Shown piece by piece: positions 10,586 to 19,481 of a DNA stretch of 46,006 nucleotides. The stretch lies in the NCBI GenBank assembly GCA_938035945.1, contig CALHOU010000052.1, positions 1 to 46,006 of the forward strand, read 5' to 3'. The number at the start of each line of letters is the position of its first letter. Positions within the stretch are counted from its first letter, which is position 1. The position numbers were made by a program, and so were the translations under genes. Under the pieces are notes generated by a model. It searched no databases, was not told the DNA's origin, and worked only from the letters and a program-made list of their open reading frames with translations. This DNA is from an uncultured Granulosicoccaceae bacterium (GTDB taxonomy: Bacteria; Pseudomonadota; Gammaproteobacteria; Granulosicoccales; Granulosicoccaceae).

Positions 10586-10926
10586 TTAACTGTTGCTCCA
10601 TTAAAAACATATCCTTTCGATAGAACAGCACCATGCTTGGCATGGCATTGCTGTGATCATTCTCAATCCAAGAACAACAATCACACATCGAGCGTGTTCA
10701 CAACGATTGACGGTGCTGACTAACACGCACTATCAAAACTGATATCCGACCTTGGTGAACACCCTATCTCGTGCCAGAACCGTGCCCGAAGGTGGGTAGA
10801 GGAAATGCTATAACGAAGTATTAGCGGGGGCTGCAGATAAAACAGGTTTTATCTTGCCGTTTTAAGTGAAGTGAGGACCCAATGATGATGATTGGGCGTT
10901 TGCTATGATGCGACAAAGGTCACAAT
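10586..10926. other. 341-bp intergenic region, leader of the giant gene
   Basis: No gene recognised. It contains three inverted repeats: CCCAAT/ATTGGG with a 7-nt spacer just after nudF (near 10878-10896), AGATAAAA/TTTTATCT with a CAGG loop (10835-10854), and a compound hairpin at 10626-10653. None has a clear T tract, so I do not call a terminator. On the minus strand an AAAGGA lies about 10 nt before an ATG at 10601 that opens a 26-codon frame ending at 10521. Promoter elements for the giant gene presumably lie here, but I could not place a -35/-10 pair with confidence. Confidence 0.5.
10626..10653 (-). promoter_or_regulatory. Hairpin in 5' leader of giant repeat-protein gene
   Basis: CAGCA pairs with TGCTG and CCATGC pairs with GCATGG, around a 3-nt loop with one 3-nt bulge. 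It sits 41 nt upstream of the TTG start and about 25 nt upstream of the ATG at 10601, so it would be near the ribosome entry site of the transcript. A regulatory role is inference only. Confidence 0.35.
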
Positions 10927-11556
10927 TTAACTTTTGAGCATGCGGGAATGACGAAACCATTGCAGCGCAATGATACTGATCGCATTGCAAATCGAACCGC
11001 TCTCCAGCATGGCAAAGGCATCGGCCGTATCGACAACATGAAGCAAGATATCTTCTCCCTCTTCGTCTAAACCAAACACGCCTGACGCATTGGACAAATC
11101 TGCTTCGCCGTAAAAAATGAATACTTCTTCCGTACTCGAACCCGGACTCGCCAAATAACGCATGACTTGTTTGACGTCGCGCAGCTCAATGCCGGCTTCT
11201 TCATAAGTTTCCCGCACGGCAACCGCTTGTGGCTCTTCGGAGGGTTCGATCATGCCGGCTATAACCTCGATGAGCCACGGGTGATCAGCCCGGTTTCTAG
11301 CACCAATCCGAAACTGTTCTACTAGGGCAATTTTATCGAGTTTGGGATCGTGCGCTATCACGCCGACCACATTGCCGCGTACAAATTGTTCGCGATCTAC
11401 CAAGCCGGAATGACCGCCGTTGAACAAGGCATGCTGAAATTCGAGCTTCTCGACTTTGTAAAATCCGTTATAAACAGACTCGCTTCCCGTCACTTTCCAA
11501 TCACGGCTAGGTACAGTTTTTGGCTCTGACTTTTTCATGCGTGGTATCCAATGCAT
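10927..11556 (-). CDS. nudF: ADP-ribose pyrophosphatase (Nudix hydrolase)
   Basis: The 209-residue product has a Nudix box matching GX5EX7REUXEEXGU: it begins GMIEPSEEP and ends RETYEEAGI, around residues 100-122, with Thr at the first U position. Upstream SVYNGFYKVEKLEF and EQFRIGAR and downstream YLASPGSSTE are typical of the NudF/ADP-ribose subgroup. Known reaction: ADP-ribose to AMP plus ribose 5-phosphate, Mg-dependent and cytosolic. Two starts are possible: ATG at 11556 or ATG at 11538; the latter has a GGA about 8 nt upstream. The gene ends the minus-strand series that begins with exbB and lies 14 bp after kdsB, so it is probably in the same operon. Specificity within Nudix enzymes is inferred from overall resemblance. 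Confidence 0.85.
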   Translation of the reverse strand: MHWIPRMKKSEPKTVPSRDWKVTGSESVYNGFYKVEKLEFQHALFNGGHSGLVDREQFVRGNVVGVIAHDPKLDKIALVEQFRIGARNRADHPWLIEVIAGMIEPSEEPQAVAVRETYEEAGIELRDVKQVMRYLASPGSSTEEVFIFYGEADLSNASGVFGLDEEGEDILLHVVDTADAFAMLESGSICNAISIIALQWFRHSRMLKS

Positions 11557-11570
11557 TATTTGCGTGTAGA

Positions 11571-12326
11571 TTAAAAGTGTTGCTTTAACAGTGCTTCAAT
11601 GGCCGGAACATCGTCGGGATGGTCAACCCCGGCCGCCGCTTCACTGACATCGCCAACATGAATGCGCCCACCATTAAATAACACGCGCAATTGCTCAAGT
11701 TGTTCTTGTTGTTCAATGTAGGCAGGCGCCATCGCAGTAAACTGTTTGAGAAAGCGACAACGATAAGCATACAGACCTACGTGGATAAACGACTCAGGGA
11801 AATCTGTAGCACCATGATCATCGCGCCTAGCAGGTATCGAAGCTCGGCTAAAATACAAAGCCATATTGCGCTGATCACGCACCACTTTGACTCTGTGCGT
11901 GTTGCGGTATTGCTCAACGCTTGTTACCGGTATACAAAAGCTGGCCATATTCGCATCATCGTGCGTTTTTAAGTTAGCCGCTAGTTCGTTTAACATAGCG
12001 GCAGGTGTTGCCGGCTCATCACCTTGCAGACCGACAATGATGCACTCATCTGCCCAGCCGCGCCGAGTGGCTACTTCTGCGATACGATCGGTTCCACTGA
12101 TATGGGCAACATCTGTCATTTCCACATCGGCACCGGCTTCAGTGCACACCTGGGCAATGCGCTCATCGTCGGTCGCAACCACAATCTGATCAGCATCTGA
12201 TTCGCGCGCTCGATCGATCACATGCAACACCATCGCTTTGCCATTCAATGGATGGAGTGGTTTTCCGGGAAAGCGGCTCGAACCAAAACGGCTCGGGATA
12301 ACAATATTAAATTCCATATCAGTCAT
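11571..12326 (-). CDS. kdsB: 3-deoxy-manno-octulosonate cytidylyltransferase (CMP-Kdo synthetase)
   Basis: About 251 residues, the usual KdsB length. Seen: the N-terminal nucleotide-binding motif IPSRFGSSRFPGKPL, the segment VATDDERI, VGLQGDEP (metal and CTP site), and FIHVGLYAYR towards the C-terminus. Reaction known for the family: CTP + Kdo gives CMP-Kdo + diphosphate, activating Kdo for the lipid A core in the cytosol. ATG codons at 12326 and 12317 and a TTG at 12332 are all possible starts; no strong ribosome binding site separates them, and I chose the upstream ATG. It follows lpxK directly. The small Trm112/YcaR-like gene that sits between lpxK and kdsB in several gammaproteobacteria is absent: the gap is under 30 bp. 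Confidence 0.95.
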   Translation of the reverse strand: MTDMEFNIVIPSRFGSSRFPGKPLHPLNGKAMVLHVIDRARESDADQIVVATDDERIAQVCTEAGADVEMTDVAHISGTDRIAEVATRRGWADECIIVGLQGDEPATPAAMLNELAANLKTHDDANMASFCIPVTSVEQYRNTHRVKVVRDQRNMALYFSRASIPARRDDHGATDFPESFIHVGLYAYRCRFLKQFTAMAPAYIEQQEQLEQLRVLFNGGRIHVGDVSEAAAGVDHPDDVPAIEALLKQHF

Positions 12327-12354
12327 AGACAAACATACATGCTTTTTAGTTTAT

Positions 12355-13374
12355 TCACAAAATACGCTTCATTATTTCATCAATGGCCACGTTTAATGGC
12401 TCATCAAGCTTAGCCTCCACCATCACTTCAAATACTCGGCTTAGGTTGATATCCAAATCACGAATTTTGACCGCGTCTTTGGATGTCACCAAAATGGGGT
12501 GTTGGTCACCAAAGTTTAAATCATCGGCCGTATAACGATGATGATCGGGCATAGCATGCGTTTGCACGTGTAAGCCCTGCACTTGTAAGGACGAAAAAAA
12601 ACGCTGGGGGTTTCCCAGCCCGGCAACCGCATGTACTGGCTTGTTATGCCAAGTGCTCAGCGCAAATGTTTGTTCATCAGCAAGGCTCTTAACCCCCGTT
12701 ATCGCAAGATGAAAGTGCGCAGCCTTAGTTTTCAACTTCAATTTTTCGATAACCGCGCGGCGCTGTTCATCGGTAGCGTCGGCTGCTTGCTGTATGGCAA
12801 TAAGATCAACCTGGGATAATCGTTTGGGTGGTTCGCGAAGCGGGCCTGCCGGTACTAACCAGCCATTGCCCAGTAAACGCTGCCCATCCACTACCGCCAG
12901 TTCCACATCGCGGTGCATTGCATAATGCTGCATGCCATCATCACTGATCACCACATCAAGCTTATTATTCTCAAGCAGGTGTGTAACAGCTAAACTGCGA
13001 TCAGTGCAAATACACACCGGTACGCCTGTGGATTGAGCTAATAATAATGGCTCGTCACCGGCCAAGTGAGCGGGCGTGTCGGCAAACACATCGCGGGGCA
13101 GATTTGCCGTTTGCGCTCCATAACCTCGGCTAACAATACCAGGCTTAAAACCTGCAGCTTTCAATTTGTTGACAACAGCTGTAACTATCGGCGTTTTGCC
13201 GGTACCGCCAACGCTTATATTACCGACAACAATAACGGGTACGTCAAACTTATTGGTTTTGAGTAGACCTAAGTTGTAGAGTGTTGTTCGAAGCTTAACT
13301 ACACAGGAGAAGATAAAAGCAATTGGCGTAAGAATACGTGCTCGCCATCCTCGGCTGGCCCAAATCGGTTTCAA
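12355..13374 (-). CDS. lpxK: Tetraacyldisaccharide 4'-kinase
   Basis: 339 residues, normal for LpxK. Seen: a hydrophobic N-terminal membrane-associated segment (residues about 10-38), then a Walker A-like motif GNISVGGTGKTP at about 51-62, typical of LpxK, followed by VVISDDGMQHY and VDGQRLLGNGW blocks. Known role: phosphorylates the 4' position of the lipid A disaccharide at the inner face of the inner membrane. The start is a TTG at 13374 whose last bases overlap the TGA of msbA (TTGA, 4 bp), which implies translational coupling to msbA. The product feeds the lipid A that MsbA flips, so the pairing makes functional sense. Confidence 0.96.
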   Translation of the reverse strand: MKPIWASRGWRARILTPIAFIFSCVVKLRTTLYNLGLLKTNKFDVPVIVVGNISVGGTGKTPIVTAVVNKLKAAGFKPGIVSRGYGAQTANLPRDVFADTPAHLAGDEPLLLAQSTGVPVCICTDRSLAVTHLLENNKLDVVISDDGMQHYAMHRDVELAVVDGQRLLGNGWLVPAGPLREPPKRLSQVDLIAIQQAADATDEQRRAVIEKLKLKTKAAHFHLAITGVKSLADEQTFALSTWHNKPVHAVAGLGNPQRFFSSLQVQGLHVQTHAMPDHHRYTADDLNFGDQHPILVTSKDAVKIRDLDINLSRVFEVMVEAKLDEPLNVAIDEIMKRIL

Positions 13375-15128
13375 GGCTTGTCCGAATGTAATTGGTGTAA
13401 ACGTCGATAATGTGTATCGGAGGCCATCAGTTCTGTATGCGTGCCGGTCTCAACAACATTGCCTTTGTCCATTACCACAATCATGTTAGCGCGCTCTATG
13501 GTCGAGAGCCTATGGGCGACAACTAATGTGGTTCTGGTTTGCATCAAGGCTTCCAAACCTTCTTGTACTTTTCTCTCGGACTCAGTATCAAGCGCAGACG
13601 TTGCTTCGTCAAGAACGAGGATCGGTGCATTTTTTAATATAGCCCGAGCAATAGCCACACGCTGTCGTTGCCCGCCAGAGAGCATCACGCCATTTTCACC
13701 CACCATGGTCTCGTACTGATCGGGAAACTGCATGATAAAGTCATGCGCATGCGCCGTTTTGCACGCCTCTATCAATGTCGCTTCATCCACAGCACTGGCA
13801 CTACCGTAGGCTATGTTATTGGCAATGCTCTCATTAAACAACATTACATCCTGACTGACATAGGCAATAGACTCTCGCAGCGATGCCAGCGTGTAATCGG
13901 TAATTGGCACACCGTTAATTAAAATCTCACCTTCATTCATTTCATATAAACGCGGCAATAGATTAACTAAAGATGTCTTACCACTGCCTGACTCACCAAC
14001 AAACGCAACGGTTTCGCCTGCGTTTATATTTAAGCTAACGTTGTTCAACACCGCTGGCTTGTCGTGAATGTATTGCAGGCCGACATTTTTGTACTCAATC
14101 GTGTTAATTGGTTTTAACAACGTTTGCGTACCTAAGTCCTGTTCAGACGCCAAATCTAATGTGGCAAACAAGGTTTCGCCAGCCGCTATGCCATTTTGGA
14201 TTTGACTGTTTAAGGACGTGAGACGGCGCAAGGGTTGAAACAGCAATAACATGGCAGTAACAAACGACATAAACTCACCTACCGATAATCTATCGGTGAT
14301 ACCACCACTTGATGCAACGTACACAATGATAGCCAACGCTATAGCCACTAACATTTGAATGACCGGTACATTCAATGCGCGGATAGCGGTTTCGCGCATA
14401 TTAAATTCACGATTGCGTTCATTCACTAATTCAAATTGGTTTTCCTCAGTCTCTTGGCCGCCAAAAATTTTAATCACACGACTACCATCCACCGCTTCTT
14501 GGATAACGTGACTAACCTCACCCATGGAATCCTGGATGTTTCGACTAACCGCACGAAACTGACGACTCACACGATCAACAATGAGACCGATGATTGGCCC
14601 AATAATGAGAAAACACAAGGATAGTTGCCAGCTTTGATAAAACATCAACGCCAGTAAGCCAATCGCTGTTAGTGAATCTCGCACCATGATGGTGAGCGTG
14701 GTACTGGCCGCTTGTGCTACACGCTGCGAATTAAACGTAATGCGAGAAATGAGTTCGCCTGAAGAGGCGTTATCGTAAAACTGAGTAGGCAGGGTTAAGT
14801 ACTTATTAAACACTTCTTTGCGCAATTGCTTAATCACGCTCCAGCCAATCCAGGACATATAGTAAGTGGATGCAAAGCCTGCAACACCTCGCACTACAAA
14901 AATAAGAATAATAATGATCGGCACTAATAGAATGGCTTGCCGGTCTTGTTCAACAAAACTGCCATCAAGCAATGGCTTCATTAGGGCGGCAAAGCTTGCT
15001 TCAGTGATGGCATAGCCGATCATGCCAGCAATGGCATAAGCAAACTGTTTTTTGAACGGCTTTATATAAGACAGCAGGCGCTTGTAGGTGGTAGACGCTG
15101 ATGGCTCTGCGTGATCGCTGCTAGTCAT
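13371..15128 (-). CDS. msbA: Lipid A export ATP-binding/permease protein MsbA
   Basis: 585 residues from the ATG at 15128; a TTG at 15137 would add three residues. This is a half-transporter with an N-terminal six-helix membrane domain (about residues 25-310) and a C-terminal nucleotide-binding domain. Seen: Walker A GESGSGKTS near 378, signature LSGGQRQRVAIARA, Walker B ILVLDEATSALD and the H-loop VVAHRLST. Known role: flips lipid A-core across the inner membrane as a homodimer. The gene is followed by lpxK with a 4-bp overlap and preceded by exbD. General ABC exporters look similar, but the length and the lpxK/kdsB context favour MsbA strongly. Confidence 0.95.
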   Translation of the reverse strand: MTSSDHAEPSASTTYKRLLSYIKPFKKQFAYAIAGMIGYAITEASFAALMKPLLDGSFVEQDRQAILLVPIIIILIFVVRGVAGFASTYYMSWIGWSVIKQLRKEVFNKYLTLPTQFYDNASSGELISRITFNSQRVAQAASTTLTIMVRDSLTAIGLLALMFYQSWQLSLCFLIIGPIIGLIVDRVSRQFRAVSRNIQDSMGEVSHVIQEAVDGSRVIKIFGGQETEENQFELVNERNREFNMRETAIRALNVPVIQMLVAIALAIIVYVASSGGITDRLSVGEFMSFVTAMLLLFQPLRRLTSLNSQIQNGIAAGETLFATLDLASEQDLGTQTLLKPINTIEYKNVGLQYIHDKPAVLNNVSLNINAGETVAFVGESGSGKTSLVNLLPRLYEMNEGEILINGVPITDYTLASLRESIAYVSQDVMLFNESIANNIAYGSASAVDEATLIEACKTAHAHDFIMQFPDQYETMVGENGVMLSGGQRQRVAIARAILKNAPILVLDEATSALDTESERKVQEGLEALMQTRTTLVVAHRLSTIERANMIVVMDKGNVVETGTHTELMASDTHYRRLHQLHSDKP

Positions 15129-15188
15129 AACAACCAAGGTGCTCGCTTAATTTACACAACAAGCGAAACAGATTTTCTAAGCGAAAAT

Positions 15189-15605
15189 CTATTCAGGAGT
15201 TTGCGATGTTGCAATTGACATACGCAACATGCCAAGTTGCCCGGCTGCATCCATTGCAGTGACCACAGACTGATGTGGCGTTTGCGCATCAGCGCGAATG
15301 GTTAGCGGAATGTCGCGATTGCCATCAATCAACTTGTATAGAGCAGCTTGTAAAGACTCAGCATCCGATTTTACTAACTCTTGATCGTTAACAAAGAACC
15401 GTCCTGCCGCATTGATAACCACTTCTATGTTGTCTGTGTTCGATTCCGAAGACGACTCGCTCGCCTTCGGCAACTGCAAGGAGATTTCTGACTCTTTTTG
15501 AAAGGTGGTAGACACCATAAAAAAGATCAGAAGCAGAAACACCACGTCTATCAATGGCGTAAGATTTAACTCTAATTCTTCTCGCTGTTGACGCTTAAAT
15601 TTCAC
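15189..15605 (-). CDS. exbD: ExbD/TolR-family biopolymer transport protein
   Basis: 138 residues. Seen: a short cytoplasmic N-terminus ([16 protein letters not shown]), one transmembrane helix [18 protein letters not shown] with the conserved Asp in LTPLIDVVF that carries protons in this family, then a periplasmic domain. The GTG start overlaps the stop of exbB by 4 bp (GTGA). Together with ExbB it forms the proton-driven motor that energises TonB, or in some copies an MsbA-linked or Tol-like function. Which partner it serves here is not decided by the sequence; the TonB-dependent receptor at 1-1530 is one possible client. Confidence 0.92.
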   Translation of the reverse strand: MKFKRQQREELELNLTPLIDVVFLLLIFFMVSTTFQKESEISLQLPKASESSSESNTDNIEVVINAAGRFFVNDQELVKSDAESLQAALYKLIDGNRDIPLTIRADAQTPHQSVVTAMDAAGQLGMLRMSIATSQTPE

Positions 15606-16228
15606 TGTTGTACTCGGGCTTTAGATTGGCGCTTTTGCAATACATCAACAAGTTTTAGCGACTCTTTTTCCATATCGATAACCAAGCCATCGACTCGACC
15701 ACGAAAGTAGCGATAAAACATAAGCGCTGGTATCGCGACCATCAGTCCGCTGGCTGTGGTGATAAGAGCGGTGGAAATACCGCCAGCCAACTGTGCAGGG
15801 TTGCCAACACCTACGCTAGTAATATTTGTGAACACCTTGATCATGCCGATGACCGTACCCAACAAACCAAGCAAGGGTGTGACCGCCGCGATGGTGCCTA
15901 AAGCGTTCAGGTATCTTTCTAGTTCGTGAGCTACATGACCACCCACCTCTTCAATGGATGCTTTCATTGAATCGCGTTCCTGAGTCCGGGTCAGGAGCCC
16001 CGCCGCTAACACGCGGCCCAGTGGGGATTCTTGCTGGATTTCTCGCACTTTTTCATCGGTCAGCTGCTTTGTGCTGGCCATGCGCCAAACTTCGGCCACC
16101 AGATTCGACGGAATGATTTTTTCTTGCTTAAGAGTCCAAAAACGTTCGCCAATAATGGCCAGGGCCACTATCGAACAAATTACAATCGGCAGCATCAATA
16201 AGCCGCCAGCACTGACTATTTCCCACAC
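15602..16228 (-). CDS. exbB: ExbB/TolQ/MotA-family proton channel protein
   Basis: 208 residues with three hydrophobic segments (about residues 7-27, 112-135 and 150-176). The motif [17 protein letters not shown] near 112-130 is the MotA/TolQ/ExbB family hallmark, and [20 protein letters not shown] follows. The start is GTG at 16228 with AAGGA about 9 nt upstream, a good ribosome binding site. It heads the exbB-exbD-msbA-lpxK-kdsB-nudF run, and a terminator-like hairpin lies just upstream, so the operon probably has its own promoter between that hairpin and the gene, or reads through from comEC. The same exbB-exbD pair between comEC and lpxK is known in pseudomonads. Confidence 0.92.
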   Translation of the reverse strand: MWEIVSAGGLLMLPIVICSIVALAIIGERFWTLKQEKIIPSNLVAEVWRMASTKQLTDEKVREIQQESPLGRVLAAGLLTRTQERDSMKASIEEVGGHVAHELERYLNALGTIAAVTPLLGLLGTVIGMIKVFTNITSVGVGNPAQLAGGISTALITTASGLMVAIPALMFYRYFRGRVDGLVIDMEKESLKLVDVLQKRQSKARVQQ

Positions 16229-16242
16229 GGTATTTGGTCCTT

Positions 16243-16272
16243 ATAAAAAGGCTTGTCTGCCACCGCAGACAA
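16243..16272 (-). terminator. Rho-independent terminator or attenuator between comEC and exbB
   Basis: On the minus strand TTGTCTGC pairs perfectly with GCAGACAA around a GGTG loop, followed by GCC and five T residues (stem 16253-16272, T tract 16245-16249). It lies about 210 bp after the comEC stop and just before the exbB ribosome binding site, so it may end comEC transcription or attenuate read-through into the lipid A genes. Confidence 0.6.
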
Positions 16273-16482
16273 ATTGTGCCGTAAACACGCACGGCTGACG
16301 CCGATCATCTACGATCTGTTTTTTATTTACTCAATATTTTATAGCGCATTTGTTTGCAAGCGTGCGGAAATTCAGCGCTCTGAGCCAATTTACAACAATT
16401 CAAAATCCAAATAGGTCAATGCTTGACCAGATAACAACTACGCAGCGCCAAGTTTATGGCGACCCGGTAATGCACACCGCAT

Positions 16483-18825
16483 TCACTCGTGTCGGTAGCG
16501 CCGACGTTTGTTCCAAAACTGCTCAACCGGTTTGACCAGACCCGATTTATCGAACCGCATAGATACGGCACCGCCGGTACCGGTAATATAAGAGTGTGCG
16601 CCAATCGCTTGGTATTTCTGCACGACTTGCCCATGCGGAAACCCAAATTTATTACCCTCACCCGCGGCATACACAACATGCTCTGGCAAGAACAATTCAA
16701 CGAACTCATCTGTTGATGATGATTGACTTCCATGATGCGGTGCCACCAGGGCAGTGAGTTCGAGCGTTTGCCCTACCCGAGCAACCAACAGTTTTTCCGA
16801 TTCCGATTCGATATCGCCGGCGATAAGGATTCGGCTTTGCCCATAATGAACCAGTAACACGCAGGAAGAATTGTTGCGCGACCCAAAATCCAAACCGCTC
16901 GGGTGCAAAAAGCTGAATGTAACCCCATCCAGCACAAACGAATGCCCTGCTACACATTTGCGCGCCGCGTGCTCTGTGATGTGTTCTTCCTCGCTGCTGT
17001 ACAGAACGGTGTTAGGAAAACCGCGTAATAAGGTATTTAAGCCACCGGCATGATCATCGTCGGCATGAGAGATAATGGTGACATCGACGCCGCGCCGACC
17101 TTGTGATACCAGAAACGGTTGAAGCACGCGCTCAACCATGTCGGTATGACGTCCAATTTGTTTGCCGGTATCGAAAACAACCGTGTGATTGGCTGTGAAT
17201 AAAGTGGCTGATAACCCTTGACCGACGTCCAACACATGCAGCTCGAGCCCAGCCACCGGTTTACCCAAGGCATTCACCAAAAAAATACAGGCAAACATGG
17301 GAACAGCCATCCAACGACTGCGCAAACCTCGCGGTGAAAACAACAAGACTAAACCCAGCAAAGCGAAAATTAAAAACCACGGACTGGGCAAAAACAGCGG
17401 TACATTCGCTGCCGAAAGCGTTAACAACCATTCCAGAAAAGCGAGCAGACGTTCTAGCACCCATTGAACTGCGATTAACAATACATTGGCAAGTGACGGC
17501 CAACTCGATGCAAGCAACGCAATGAAAAAGGATGCCGGAACTACAATTAGTCCGACAACAGGTACGGCGATCGCGTTTGCCAGCGGTGCCACCAATGCAC
17601 CTTGTTGAAAAAACCAGGCACTTGCCGGCAATAAAACAATGCCAAGCTTCAGATGCACGTGCAGTGCACTACCTAATTTGCCAGTTTTAGTTAAGCGGCC
17701 GTTGTGTAAATAGAAAAGCGCTGCGACCGTGCCAAACGACAACCAAAAGCCAACCGATAAAACACTGAGAGGGTCAAGTACCAGCACAATTAACAAGGCA
17801 AACAACAATGCACTTCCTGGTGGCCAAACCCGACGTAGCATGGTGGTCAATGTAAACACACTCAACATGATTAATGCGCGTTGAGTTGGCAAGGAAAATC
17901 CGGCTAAGGCTGCATACACGCAAGCACTCATCCAACTAATGCACACGGCGAAAACAGGTTTTGGGCAACGCCAATAAGTTTGCCTGTAATTTAACAAACT
18001 CAAGAGTTTCCATAACGCACCGGCAACGCAAAAAAACCACGCGCTGATTAGTCCGATATGCAACCCCGAGATCGCCAGCAAATGCACTGTGCCAGAGCGG
18101 CGCAATGCATCCCAATGTTCGACGGTTACATTGCCAGTAACACCAACCGTTAAGCCCTGTACCAGTGCAGCAAATTCATTCGCATCGGGTAATGCGCTAA
18201 TAGTTTGCGCTATAGATTCTCGTGTGGCATGTAATTTAAACGCATGTCTATGCAACAATTTCGGTTCTGGGCTGTCTCTTATGTAGCCGGTTGCATGAAT
18301 GCGATTTTGAAATAACCAACGCTCATAATTAAATCCACCAGGATTACCCAAAGAGCCCGGTGATTTTAAGCGCGCTACGAATTGCCATTGGTCGCCAGCG
18401 CGCAATTTATGTCGACCCGGCCCATACCAGCTTAGGCGTAAACGTTTGAATGCTGCTTGATTTTCGTGCTGCGGTTTTTGTGCATCTGCCCCGCCAGGCA
18501 CAGAATTAACGAGTCGGTCGACGCGAAACATAAAGCTTGTAGCACGCTCGTCATGCTTTGGCACACTGACGACCGAACCGATCAGTGCGAAATCGTGACC
18601 CGATTGAGCAACTGGCAACTGGTGCGCCAACTGGAGCATGAGAGCCCCTTGTCCCAACAGACCGCCGACACAAATGCCCACAACCATTAAACGAAATGTG
18701 CGAGACAAAACCGGTATGCTGATCAACCCGCAAATGGCAATAACGCCAAGCGCCAGGGCAAAATTTGCACTCATCCACAAAAGACACGCCAGCGAAGCTG
18801 AAAATCCAACTGTAAAACTGCGCAC
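16483..18825 (-). CDS. comEC: ComEC/Rec2-family DNA uptake channel protein
   Basis: 780 residues, typical for ComEC/Rec2. Seen: hydrophobic N-terminus, the soluble OB-like region, then the Competence domain with many membrane helices (VHLLAISGLHIGLISAWF near residue 240, FSLPTQRALIML), and a C-terminal metallo-beta-lactamase-like domain with VTIISHADDDHAGGL near 585 and VAPHHGSQSSS. Known role: inner-membrane channel for single-stranded DNA in natural transformation. The start is a GTG at 18825. The gene is divergent from the DUF2062 gene, an arrangement also seen next to comEC in Pseudomonas. Intact metal-binding HxDDDHxGG suggests it is functional. Other competence genes are not in this window, so competence itself is inference. 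Confidence 0.93.
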   Translation of the reverse strand: MRSFTVGFSASLACLLWMSANFALALGVIAICGLISIPVLSRTFRLMVVGICVGGLLGQGALMLQLAHQLPVAQSGHDFALIGSVVSVPKHDERATSFMFRVDRLVNSVPGGADAQKPQHENQAAFKRLRLSWYGPGRHKLRAGDQWQFVARLKSPGSLGNPGGFNYERWLFQNRIHATGYIRDSPEPKLLHRHAFKLHATRESIAQTISALPDANEFAALVQGLTVGVTGNVTVEHWDALRRSGTVHLLAISGLHIGLISAWFFCVAGALWKLLSLLNYRQTYWRCPKPVFAVCISWMSACVYAALAGFSLPTQRALIMLSVFTLTTMLRRVWPPGSALLFALLIVLVLDPLSVLSVGFWLSFGTVAALFYLHNGRLTKTGKLGSALHVHLKLGIVLLPASAWFFQQGALVAPLANAIAVPVVGLIVVPASFFIALLASSWPSLANVLLIAVQWVLERLLAFLEWLLTLSAANVPLFLPSPWFLIFALLGLVLLFSPRGLRSRWMAVPMFACIFLVNALGKPVAGLELHVLDVGQGLSATLFTANHTVVFDTGKQIGRHTDMVERVLQPFLVSQGRRGVDVTIISHADDDHAGGLNTLLRGFPNTVLYSSEEEHITEHAARKCVAGHSFVLDGVTFSFLHPSGLDFGSRNNSSCVLLVHYGQSRILIAGDIESESEKLLVARVGQTLELTALVAPHHGSQSSSTDEFVELFLPEHVVYAAGEGNKFGFPHGQVVQKYQAIGAHSYITGTGGAVSMRFDKSGLVKPVEQFWNKRRRYRHE

Positions 18826-18932
18826 AACAACTATTGTTTAACTAGGCATTTTTCACACTCTGTACTCAAAAACGTCGTGACAAAGACGTTACTTTCTAAA
18901 GCTACACTTAAAACCGGAACAAAACGCTCAAC

Positions 18933-19481
18933 ATGCCTCGTCGCTGGCTCCAGAAAAAACTGCCATCTAATCAACAATTGCACCAGCAATTGGGGATGGA
19001 TGCGGCCGGAAACGAAAATCAGTCGCGGTTTATGGTGTGGATCAAAACCAAGCTCTCTGACCCAATGCTGTGGCATTTGAATCGCCGCTCGGTGGCGGGT
19101 GCGGTGGCTGTAGGTTTGTTTGTGGGCTGGCTGCCCTTGCCAATGCAGATGTTGTTTGCTGCCCTGCTTGCAGCTAGCTTGCGCGTCCATGTGCCAGTCT
19201 CCGTTGTTCTGGTGTGGTTTAGTAATCCAATTACGTTCCCTGCCCTACTCTATGCCGCTTGGTATGTTGGGTCAACCATTCTCGGCACGCCCATGATCGA
19301 TGCACCCTTATCAATGAACGTGTCGACATTGCTCAAAGCCACGGCAAATGCGTGGCCTGTGATTTTGTTTGGGAGTATTTTTTGTGCAACGGCCAGTGCC
19401 GTGCTCGGGTTCTTTCTAACCAATATCGTTTGGCGGTACGGCGCGTTGCGACGCTGGCGCGCAAGACTCTCCCGAACCTAA
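18933..19481 (+). CDS. DUF2062 domain membrane protein
   Basis: 182 residues. Seen: a basic N-terminus, then the DUF2062 core with [47 protein letters not shown] and a C-terminal hydrophobic helix ([17 protein letters not shown]) before a basic tail. The family is of unknown function and is predicted to be inner-membrane. It lies between comEC and lolD, divergent from comEC and converging on lolD, with a 4-bp overlap of the two 3' ends (19478-19481). An ORF of 119 residues on the opposite strand (18831-19190) overlaps it and has no family features. The start ATG at 18933 has no clear ribosome binding site; ATGs at 18996 and 19032 are alternatives. Confidence 0.88.
   Translation: MPRRWLQKKLPSNQQLHQQLGMDAAGNENQSRFMVWIKTKLSDPMLWHLNRRSVAGAVAVGLFVGWLPLPMQMLFAALLAASLRVHVPVSVVLVWFSNPITFPALLYAAWYVGSTILGTPMIDAPLSMNVSTLLKATANAWPVILFGSIFCATASAVLGFFLTNIVWRYGALRRWRARLSRT

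Noticed and set aside
18831..19190. 119-codon minus-strand frame upstream of comEC
   Set aside because: It overlaps the DUF2062 gene antisense, has no recognised domain and no ribosome binding site.
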